A stretch of 5,143 bases of DNA from Planctomycetota bacterium (GTDB taxonomy: Bacteria; Planctomycetota; UBA11346): the NCBI GenBank assembly GCA_007131555.1, contig SLQH01000171.1, positions 1-5,143 of the forward strand. Direction: 5' to 3'. Below the pieces are notes generated by a model. It made no database searches and was not told the DNA's origin. It saw only the letters and a list, made by a program, of their open reading frames with translations. Positions 1-4,942 of the stretch are shown piece after piece. Both the position numbers and the translations under genes were made by a program. Numbering within the stretch: position 1 is the stretch's first letter; every line of letters starts with the position of its first letter.

Positions 1-414
1 CTGGCTGTCGGGGCCGGCCAGCACCTCGGCGGCGATTACGTTCTCACCCTGATGCAGGCACTCTGAGATATCCAGCCAGTCATGATACCACCAGTCCGGA
101 GCCATGGTCTTGGCAAAGGACCCGCCGACCATGGCCGGTCCGCGCCCGACGAAGCGGCCATTGATCCACAGGCGATAGCAGGAATCGGCGCTCACCCGCA
201 GCCAGCACCGCCCCTGCGTTTCAGGCATATCGAATCGGCAGCGCAACAGGCCCGTCGTGCCGCGCCAGTCCGGGGCATGGGCTCCCTCGGCCCACCAGCT
301 CACCGGGGCGGTCTGGGCCTCGGGGAACGCGGCCGGATCGAGCCATACCCAGCGGGCCTGCCAGGGGGGGGATGGCGTCAGGGGTGGTGGGATCATACAG
401 AACGACTCCATCAT
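1..414 (-). CDS. Alpha-L-rhamnosidase, GH78-like, N-terminal part (truncated by window edge)
   Basis: The first 138 codons are present; the catalytic barrel lies beyond the left edge. Residues 18-27 (WQARWVWLDP) and especially 75-94 (SADSCYRLWINGRFVGRGPA), followed by a Trp/Tyr-rich stretch and HQGENVIAAEVLAG (121-134), match the N-terminal beta-sandwich domain that precedes the (alpha/alpha)6 barrel in bacterial alpha-L-rhamnosidases. These enzymes remove terminal alpha-L-rhamnose from oligosaccharides by inversion. There is no signal peptide, so the enzyme is probably cytoplasmic. The ATG at 414 overlaps the fucosidase stop as ATGA. A second ATG follows at 411 with AGGA about five bases before it, so either may be used. 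Translation is probably coupled to the upstream gene. An 8-C run (364-371) falls at codons 15-17, just before the domain. Seen: motifs and overlap. Inferred: the rhamnosidase specificity, since the active site is not in view. Confidence 0.78.
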   Translation of the reverse strand, partial: MMESFCMIPPPLTPSPPWQARWVWLDPAAFPEAQTAPVSWWAEGAHAPDWRGTTGLLRCRFDMPETQGRCWLRVSADSCYRLWINGRFVGRGPAMVGGSFAKTMAPDWWYHDWLDISECLHQGENVIAAEVLAGPDSQ

Positions 415-1532
415 TTCCTGGATTTCATTGAGACAAAGGGCGAACCGTTTTCTGCCGGCAAATCACCGGCACGAATGCGACGGCCCATCTCGCGCAGGGT
501 GGCGATGTCCGGGGCGGGGATGGCGCCGTCCGGTTCGGGACCGGTGTTGAGCAGCAGGTTGCAGTTGCGCTGCCAGGCTTCGGCCAGCTTGGCCATGGCC
601 TGATCGGCGCTGATGTGGTGGGCGGGGTTGTTGTCGTGGTAGCTCCAGGCCCAGGACAGGGTGTCGCAGATCTCGCCCCGTTTGCCGGCATGCGCGGCCC
701 AGGCGGCGCGGGCCCGGTGCAGGGTCTCCTCGCCCAGACGGGCGCGGATCTTTTCCTCGATCTTCTGTCCGCGACCTTCCGGCGCGGCGAAGTCCTCGTC
801 GCCGTTGGCACCCTGCTTGAACGAGATCAGGGCGTGCGGCTGCAAGCGTCGGATCAGGGCATAGGTCTCGGCCACCGGGAACAGATCATACTGGGCATAA
901 TAGGCCATTTCGGGATCGAACCAGATCCCGGCCAGGGGGCCGTAGTTGCTCAGCAACTCGGTGAGCTGGGCATGGGCATCGTCGATGTAACGGCGGAAAT
1001 CTTCGGCATTGGCAAAGCGATAGCTCGGCTCAGGGCTGGGATACTGCGGTCGGGCCCGGTCGAAATACTCCAGCGAGAAGAACCAGGGGTGATGCCAGTC
1101 CAGGGCATAGCTGTAGTAGAGAAAGAGCCCGAGGCCCTTGCGGCGGCACTGCTCGGTCAACTCCCCCACCAGATCACGGCGGGCGGCACTGTGCATGCTG
1201 TTGTAGGCGCAATTTGCGCTGTCCCAAAGCAGGAAACCGTCGTGATGCTTGCTGGTCAGGTTGACGTAGCGGCATCCGGCCTCGCAGGCGAGATCGGTGA
1301 TGAAGTCGGCATCGAAGCGCTCGGCGGTGAAACGGTCGGCGAGACGCTCATATTCGGCCAGAGGCATGGCCTCATTGAACATACCCCAATCGCCCTTGCC
1401 ATGCAGGGCATAGAGACCGTAGTGCATGAACAGGCCGAAACCGGCCTGGGCGAACCAGGCCTGGGCGGCGGCGCGGGGGTTTTTCTGATACTGGTCGGCG
1501 AATCCGGTGAGGTGAACGGGGATGGTGGTCAT
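411..1532 (-). CDS. Alpha-L-fucosidase, glycoside hydrolase family 29, catalytic domain only
   Basis: A 373-residue retaining exo-fucosidase that would release terminal alpha-L-fucose. Family signatures appear in order: GLFMHYGLY (33-41, His37), FDADFITDLACEAGCRYV (73-90), the KHHDGF signature (95-100), RRDLVGEL (118-125), GLFLYYS (135-141), AGIWFDPEM (201-209) with Asp206 as the expected nucleophile, DFAAPEG (247-253) where Glu252 is a possible acid/base residue, and CNLLLNTGPEPDGAIP (324-339). It ends about 30 residues after the NLLLN.GP motif, so it lacks the C-terminal beta-sandwich of the usual 430-500-residue GH29 enzymes. No signal peptide is seen, so it is probably cytoplasmic. The ATG at 1532 is supported by AGGAAAGG six bases upstream. 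It is the second gene of the operon: 18 bases after the sulfatase, and its stop overlaps the rhamnosidase start. Family assignment is secure; the linkage cleaved cannot be read from sequence. Confidence 0.93.
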   Translation of the reverse strand: MTTIPVHLTGFADQYQKNPRAAAQAWFAQAGFGLFMHYGLYALHGKGDWGMFNEAMPLAEYERLADRFTAERFDADFITDLACEAGCRYVNLTSKHHDGFLLWDSANCAYNSMHSAARRDLVGELTEQCRRKGLGLFLYYSYALDWHHPWFFSLEYFDRARPQYPSPEPSYRFANAEDFRRYIDDAHAQLTELLSNYGPLAGIWFDPEMAYYAQYDLFPVAETYALIRRLQPHALISFKQGANGDEDFAAPEGRGQKIEEKIRARLGEETLHRARAAWAAHAGKRGEICDTLSWAWSYHDNNPAHHISADQAMAKLAEAWQRNCNLLLNTGPEPDGAIPAPDIATLREMGRRIRAGDLPAENGSPFVSMKSRK

Positions 1533-1538
1533 GGTGTG

Positions 1539-1546
1539 CCTTTCCT
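1539..1546 (-). promoter_or_regulatory. Ribosome binding site of the fucosidase gene
   Basis: AGGAAAGG on the minus strand lies six bases before the ATG at 1532, inside the 18-base gap after the sulfatase stop. It is the strongest Shine-Dalgarno sequence in the operon and fixes the fucosidase start. Confidence 0.75.
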
Positions 1547-1550
1547 GTTC

Positions 1551-2864
1551 TTATGTGCCGGCGCCGGGAACCGGGCACTTGTCACCGGTACTCTTTTTCC
1601 AGGCGGCCAGCAGATCACGCTGGCGCCGCAGCTCCTCTTCATAGTGCGCCAGAACGGCCAGATTGATCATTTCACCGGGGTCGCGGTGCAGATCGATGAG
1701 CTGCTCGCGGTTGCGACCCAGCGGGTAGACCGCATATTTGTAGCGCTCACCGATCACGGCGCGGGCCAGGATGTGGTTCGGTTTGTTGGGAACCCCGTCG
1801 ATGTGCAGGGTGGTTTCAACAAACAGATGGTCACGCCAGGGTGTCGGGGTGTCAGCACAGACCGGATGTCGTAGGCTGAGGCCCACACACTCGTCAGGCG
1901 CGGCGACCCCGGCGTAATCACAGGCGGTGGTGAAGAAGTCCAGACCCAGAGAGACCAGATGGCTCCGGTCCACCACGCCGCGCCGGCCATGACGGGGATC
2001 GACCACGATCAGTGGTATGCGGATACATTCCTCGAACAACACCGTCTTCTGGTTCCAGCGGTGGGCGGCGCAGCCGTTACCGTGATCGCTGCTGAAGATG
2101 ATGATGGTGTTCTCGGCGGCACCGCTGCGCTCCAGGGCGGCCAACAGCTCGGCGATCTGCGCATCGACCGCTTCCACCAGACGGTAGTAGGCATACAGAT
2201 ACTCCCGCCAATCGTCGGCCGACCAGTCCGGTTCAGGATGAGCATGCAGGTGCGACTGCTGATACCAGCGGACAGCATCGGCCTCGTAGGGTGCAACTGC
2301 GAAATTCGCCGGCAATGGCGGCCATTGTCGACGATCCGATGGTACCTCGATGGCGGCATCTCGGAGATTCTGACGCCGCGCCCATTCGCAGATGTTGTGC
2401 GGATTGTGGTAGCTGACGGCCAGCAGAAAAGGTTCCGTACGTGACGTCTCAAGAAACCTGCTTGCCAGTGGTGTGACGACCGGATCCATGCAGTCATTTT
2501 CACCGAGGAGTTCGAAGCCGTGGATGTCAGGGGCCGGACCGCGTCCGACATACGCGCAGTGATAGCCGGCCTGGCGCAGGTGGGCACCCAGACCGGTACA
2601 GTCCGCCCCAACCGTAAATGGAATACTATTGTCGTATACGCCGCTCTGGTGCGGCATGAGCCCGGTGAAGAGGCTGCTGCGGGCCGGCGAGCACAAGGGA
2701 TGGGTGCAATAGGCCCGTTCAAAGCGTACTCCGCGCTCAGAGAGCCGGTCTATCGCCGGGGTCTTGACCCACTGATTTCCGGCACAGCTCAGGGCATCGG
2801 CACTGAGCTGATCGGTCAGGATCAGGAGGATGTTGGGAGACGGTGGCGAGGATGTTGGCGGCAT
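1551..2864 (-). CDS. S1-family sulfatase (formylglycine-dependent, type I), cytoplasmic
   Basis: A 437-residue aryl/carbohydrate sulfatase of the alkaline-phosphatase-like fold. NILLILTDQ (11-19) supplies metal ligand Asp18. CSPAR (58-62) is the C-x-P-x-R site where Cys58 becomes formylglycine. SYHNPHN (151-157) holds a conserved His, FSSDHGNG (257-264) holds Asp260-His261, and HRWNQK (268-273) ends in the conserved Lys. The C-terminal part YKYAVYPLGRNREQLIDLHRDPGEMINLA (375-403 region) is the usual sulfatase ending. Oddly, the GKWHLG motif that contacts substrate sulfate is missing: after YHCAYVG (101-107) the protein goes straight to RGPAPDIHGFE (108-118). The N-terminus starts directly with the fold and has no signal peptide. 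As first gene of the operon, it probably desulfates imported oligosaccharides before the fucosidase and rhamnosidase act. A separate maturation enzyme (anSME or FGE) would be needed and is not in this window. Start ATG at 2864 follows GAAGGG with eight bases between. Confidence 0.93.
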   Translation of the reverse strand: MPPTSSPPSPNILLILTDQLSADALSCAGNQWVKTPAIDRLSERGVRFERAYCTHPLCSPARSSLFTGLMPHQSGVYDNSIPFTVGADCTGLGAHLRQAGYHCAYVGRGPAPDIHGFELLGENDCMDPVVTPLASRFLETSRTEPFLLAVSYHNPHNICEWARRQNLRDAAIEVPSDRRQWPPLPANFAVAPYEADAVRWYQQSHLHAHPEPDWSADDWREYLYAYYRLVEAVDAQIAELLAALERSGAAENTIIIFSSDHGNGCAAHRWNQKTVLFEECIRIPLIVVDPRHGRRGVVDRSHLVSLGLDFFTTACDYAGVAAPDECVGLSLRHPVCADTPTPWRDHLFVETTLHIDGVPNKPNHILARAVIGERYKYAVYPLGRNREQLIDLHRDPGEMINLAVLAHYEEELRRQRDLLAAWKKSTGDKCPVPGAGT

Positions 2865-2886
2865 GGTGTAGGCCCTTCAACACATG
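2862..2886 (-). promoter_or_regulatory. Sulfatase translation start: Shine-Dalgarno in a predicted hairpin loop
   Basis: On the minus strand CATGTGT (2886-2880) can pair with ACACCATG (2869-2862) with one bulged C. This leaves the loop TGAAGGGCCT, which carries the ribosome-binding GAAGGG, while the start codon sits in the stem. The SD itself is only moderate. Seen: the complementarity. Inferred: any effect on translation. Confidence 0.4.
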
Positions 2887-2954
2887 GTTTTCAGGAAGAA
2901 CTGTAGGGGCGAAGTCGCCTGAGCCGTTGCTGTGCAGAGCGCTCAGTGTCGGTC

Positions 2955-2973
2955 ATGATGCGGCATGCATCAT
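2955..2973. repeat. 7-base perfect inverted repeat in the divergent control region
   Basis: ATGATGC (2955-2961), spacer GGCAT, GCATCAT (2967-2973). It lies where transcription of the minus-strand operon would start if the candidate -10 at 2980-2985 is used. It could be an operator for a dimeric repressor or a hairpin in the 5' leader. Downstream in the leader a second pair, CTGAGC (2919-2924) and GCTCAG (2941-2946), is also complementary. Confidence 0.45.
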
Positions 2974-2979
2974 TCCCTC

Positions 2980-3008
2980 ATCATACAGGATGACGTCTCC
3001 GCAGTTCC
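2980..3008 (-). promoter_or_regulatory. Candidate promoter of the sulfatase-fucosidase-rhamnosidase operon
   Basis: The minus strand reads TATGAT at 2985-2980 (one mismatch to TATAAT). The position 17 bases upstream (3008-3003) reads GGAACT, a very poor -35. A weak -35 directly next to tandem AraC half-sites (3012-3045) is what is expected of an activator-dependent promoter. It would give a leader of roughly 110 bases. This is inferred from pattern only. Confidence 0.33.
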
Positions 3009-3011
3009 GAT

Positions 3012-3045
3012 CATTGTATTCATGAAGTTATCCATTATATTCATA
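3012..3045. promoter_or_regulatory. Tandem AraC-type operator, two half-sites 21 bases apart
   Basis: CATTGTATTCATG (3012-3024) and CATTATATTCATA (3033-3045) are direct repeats agreeing at 11 of the first 12 positions, with starts exactly 21 bases apart, i.e. two helical turns. AraC-family dimers commonly bind direct repeats at this spacing (araI1/araI2 is the model case). The site lies between the regulator gene and the divergent operon. It ends four bases before the regulator start and begins four bases upstream of the proposed operon -35. Part of the similarity could reflect the AT-rich promoter of the regulator, since TTGTAT (3014-3019) and TATATT (3036-3041) lie inside it. Confidence 0.6.
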
Positions 3046-3048
3046 GCT

Positions 3049-3924
3049 ATGACTGATCACGAAGCCTTTTGGCGGACATGGCGACACGCCAGCCCCTATG
3101 TGATCAGTCTCAGTTCCTGGCGCCAAGAACGTATTGACCTTGTTCGTAGCCGGGCCTCCCATCGGCATTGGGTGCTGCAGGTCGTCATTGACGGCAGCAG
3201 CCGCTTTCGGTTTCCGCATGTATGCCTGGAAGCCCAGGCCTGCTCCGGGGTGCTGACCAGGCCTGAAGAGGGGCTCATCCAGGAAATGCATCACGGACCG
3301 CAGGGCTTGTGGTTGATCGTGGTCGACTTCGAGATGCATATCCGGCCCGGTTGGCGCGATCCCCTCCAATTGTTGGCAAGTCCGGCCCTGGTGCAGTTTG
3401 ATGACCCCGCCTGGCTGAGGTCCTGGGCTGATGAGGCGCAGGCACGCTGCGGACAGTCAACCGGGAATCTGGTCCAGCAGCGCCCTTTGGTTGACCTGTT
3501 GTTGACCCGATTCGTCACCATCGGGATGTCTGACGGTCAGCTGTCCATGAAGGGTGCGACCGCACCCCGTTGGTTGGGCGATGTCCTGGTTCGTATGGGT
3601 AGTCCGCATATGCTCAGCGATCCCGAGCTTGATCTGGCGATGATCGCTCGCCTGGCCGGTGTCCAGCCCAATCATCTGTGCCGTTCCTTCCGACAGTTCT
3701 ATGGTATCTCTCCCATGCGCTGGGTTCGGCGCGAGCGCATCGGCATGGCCTGCCGTCGTCTGGGTCATGATGACTCCGGATCGATTGCCGTGATCGCCCG
3801 TGCCTGTGGGTATCGATCCTCAGAGCTGTTCTGTCGGCACTTCCGAGGCCTGATGGGCTGTTCGCCCCGTCAGTGGCGCAAGGCGACGGAGGGTGCCACG
3901 GATAGCAGCGGGATGCCAGCCTAG
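3049..3924 (+). CDS. AraC-family transcriptional regulator of the divergent sulfatase/glycosidase operon
   Basis: A 291-residue regulator when started at the ATG at 3049. The N-terminal half (about 15-105) is a cupin-like ligand domain: RSRASHRHWVLQVVIDGS (33-50), a VLTRPEEGL segment (68-76), then GLWLIVVDFEMHI (86-98). The C-terminal half is the AraC DNA-binding domain with two helix-turn-helix units, LDLAMIARLAGVQPNHLCRS (194-213, ending FYGISP 217-222) and SIAVIARACGYRSSELFCRH (245-264, ending GCSP 269-272). It probably senses a sugar released from the operon's substrate. Earlier in-frame ATGs exist at 2965 and 3022, but they would place the tandem operator inside the coding region and have no ribosome-binding sequence. 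The start at 3049 also lacks one, and a TATATT box eight bases upstream would allow a leaderless message. Divergent placement and the 21-base repeat suggest that it regulates the operon and itself. Confidence 0.92.
   Translation: MTDHEAFWRTWRHASPYVISLSSWRQERIDLVRSRASHRHWVLQVVIDGSSRFRFPHVCLEAQACSGVLTRPEEGLIQEMHHGPQGLWLIVVDFEMHIRPGWRDPLQLLASPALVQFDDPAWLRSWADEAQARCGQSTGNLVQQRPLVDLLLTRFVTIGMSDGQLSMKGATAPRWLGDVLVRMGSPHMLSDPELDLAMIARLAGVQPNHLCRSFRQFYGISPMRWVRRERIGMACRRLGHDDSGSIAVIARACGYRSSELFCRHFRGLMGCSPRQWRKATEGATDSSGMPA
3051..3109 (+). repeat. 10-base inverted repeat spanning the first codons of the AraC gene
   Basis: GACTGATCAC (3051-3060) is perfectly complementary to GTGATCAGTC (3100-3109), with 39 bases between. 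Each arm also contains the palindrome TGATCA. The first arm begins at the G of the start codon. It could fold in the message near the start or form a pair of protein-binding sites. It could also be chance within coding sequence. Confidence 0.4.
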
Positions 3925-3964
3925 GAATCTGTCAGGAATAACGACCGAGCATGGCGCAATGATG

Positions 3965-4657
3965 TCACTCAACAAGTCCCTCAAATTCTATATCTTGGTA
4001 GGCCCGAAGAACTTCTATATCGTCCTCAGTAACCGGCCAGATCCCGTCGGGCTTAACTATGATATCTATGTCCTCACCGCCCACAATGCCAGAGTCGCTT
4101 GCCCATGCGAGGCCAAAGAATCCAGTCGTTCCAGAAACAGGCCAAACAAGTCCGTCTTTGACGATGAATCTCATGACACAATTTCTCGTATATAAGAACA
4201 AAAAAGTTTTTCCAGAAATATCAATCTCTTTTAGATGTAATTCATTGCGACATTCGACAGAGGAATGGGATCTCTCAATATCGCCCCAAAAATACTCCCT
4301 ATAGACATAGGGGGTAGATCTCAGTCTCAAGATGGTGTTTCCGTCAAGTCTTAAGATAGAAGCACGTTCACCGTCGCCCGTTTCAAGGAAATTTTCTACA
4401 GTGATGCCCGCGCCTCGCACTTCAACGCTGTAGCCCATAGGGCGGTGTGAATAATGGTGGCCTTGGTCACCACGGGCACTCTTATCAATCACAACATCAA
4501 CTTCATAACGCGTTTTGGCCTCGCAACAGTCTGCATCGTCAACCACATCATCTGCAGCGCGGCAGTTTTCGCAATGAGTTGTCAGGGATATAGCCGTCGC
4601 GCTTAGTGCGGCCAGGGTTGCAGCCAGCAACAGGTATGTTTGCGGTCTGCTTTTCAT
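3965..4657 (-). CDS. Exported hypothetical protein, cysteine-containing, AT-rich gene
   Basis: A 230-residue protein I do not recognise. The ATG at 4657 is chosen because AGAGGA lies nine bases upstream; an extension to a TTG at 4702 has no such support. Residues 1-24 form a signal peptide: a basic start MKSRPQT followed by the hydrophobic YLLLAATLAALSATAISL. The mature part begins with a CxxC (Cys29, Cys32), an acidic stretch DDVVDDAD (36-43) and CC (44-45), then Cys136 and Cys160; six cysteines in an exported protein may form disulfides. The remainder looks beta-rich. A short unit occurs twice near the C-terminus: VKDGLVWPVS (166-175) and VKPDGIWPVT (201-210). No lipobox is seen. The gene is convergent with the AraC gene (40 bases between, no clear terminator) and much more AT-rich than the enzyme genes, which suggests separate origin and no direct part in the sugar pathway. 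Confidence 0.78.
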   Translation of the reverse strand: MKSRPQTYLLLAATLAALSATAISLTTHCENCRAADDVVDDADCCEAKTRYEVDVVIDKSARGDQGHHYSHRPMGYSVEVRGAGITVENFLETGDGERASILRLDGNTILRLRSTPYVYREYFWGDIERSHSSVECRNELHLKEIDISGKTFLFLYTRNCVMRFIVKDGLVWPVSGTTGFFGLAWASDSGIVGGEDIDIIVKPDGIWPVTEDDIEVLRAYQDIEFEGLVE

Positions 4658-4935
4658 TGAATCGATTCCTCTAGCCAGACCTTTCTGGCTTGTTCTGATC
4701 AATCAGCAGGCTCCATTGCAGGGGCACGGTTGTCCCTGGACGTCACCCGGCAAGCGGCATCGAAGACATAGGCGGCAGAGGAGCGGCCTGCGGCCATAAT
4801 CTGACAGTGATGATGTGTCGGGCGGTCAGAGGTCAAGCCCTGGAATAGTGGTCAGGCCCCACTTCTCACTCAGGTCCATAGCCCAACTGCCGTTATTCGG
4901 GTGAACAGTGCGACTTCTCAGGCGTTCACCATGTC
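4658..4935. other. Divergent intergenic region between the hypothetical protein and lipoprotein genes
   Basis: This 278-base gap has no ORF with a credible start, no tRNA-like fold and no obvious promoter boxes. Small items seen: the hairpin at 4673-4690, an inverted repeat CTGAT/ATCAG (4695-4706), and GGTCA three times (4824, 4831, 4850). Confidence 0.45.
4667..4690 (-). promoter_or_regulatory. Hairpin abutting the Shine-Dalgarno of the exported hypothetical protein
   Basis: On the minus strand AGCCAGA (4690-4684), loop AAGG, TCTGGCT (4679-4673) is a perfect 7-base-pair stem. It is followed without a gap by the ribosome-binding AGAGGA (4672-4667). Between that and the ATG lies the 10-base palindrome GAATCGATTC (4668-4659). 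A translational or operator role is inferred; the structures themselves are plain in the sequence. No U-run follows, so it is not a terminator. Confidence 0.5.
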
Positions 4936-4942
4936 ATGGTGA
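4926..4942. promoter_or_regulatory. 17-base palindrome over the lipoprotein start codon
   Basis: TCACCATG, a single T, then CATGGTGA: perfect 8-base arms. The ATG at 4936-4938 lies inside the right arm. As DNA it resembles an operator; as RNA the single-base centre cannot form a full stem, so only the outer pairs could fold. Function is inferred only. Confidence 0.45.

Noticed and set aside
82..603. Plus-strand open frame of 173 codons opposite the rhamnosidase and the fucosidase end
   Set aside because: The minus strand here encodes conserved GH78 and GH29 segments; the plus-strand product is Pro/Arg/Gly-rich without domain features.
615..1874. Long plus-strand open frame of 419 codons opposite the fucosidase and sulfatase
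   Set aside because: It is antisense to two genes with clear family motifs, its product is low-complexity Gly/Val/Ala-rich with no recognisable domain, and it crosses a gene boundary. It is a by-product of GC-rich codon use.
1959..2906. Plus-strand frames opposite the sulfatase
   Set aside because: They mirror the sulfatase coding region and show no family motif or ribosome-binding site.
2970..2982. Third possible AraC half-site (CATTCCCTCAT) about 42 bases upstream of the first
   Set aside because: Agreement with CATTnTATTCAT is poor once aligned at a 21-base multiple; only the last TCAT matches.
2965..3048. Longer N-terminus for the AraC regulator from ATG 2965 or 3022
   Set aside because: No ribosome-binding sequence, the extra residues do not resemble AraC N-termini, and the tandem 21-base repeat would fall inside the coding sequence.
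3925..3964. Terminator between the convergent AraC and hypothetical genes
   Set aside because: No GC-rich stem followed by a T-run is present on either strand.
4198..4213. A-run/T-run (AAAAAAGTTTTT-like) as a terminator or slippage site
   Set aside because: It lies inside the open frame of the exported protein, encodes sensible residues (GKTFLFL), and has no GC stem.
4825..4935. Minus-strand frame ending MDLSEKWGLTTIPGLDL before TGA, possible gene remnant
   Set aside because: Only 17 codons from its ATG, the open frame is closed again near 4936, and I cannot tie it to a family. It might be a transposon scrap but this cannot be supported.
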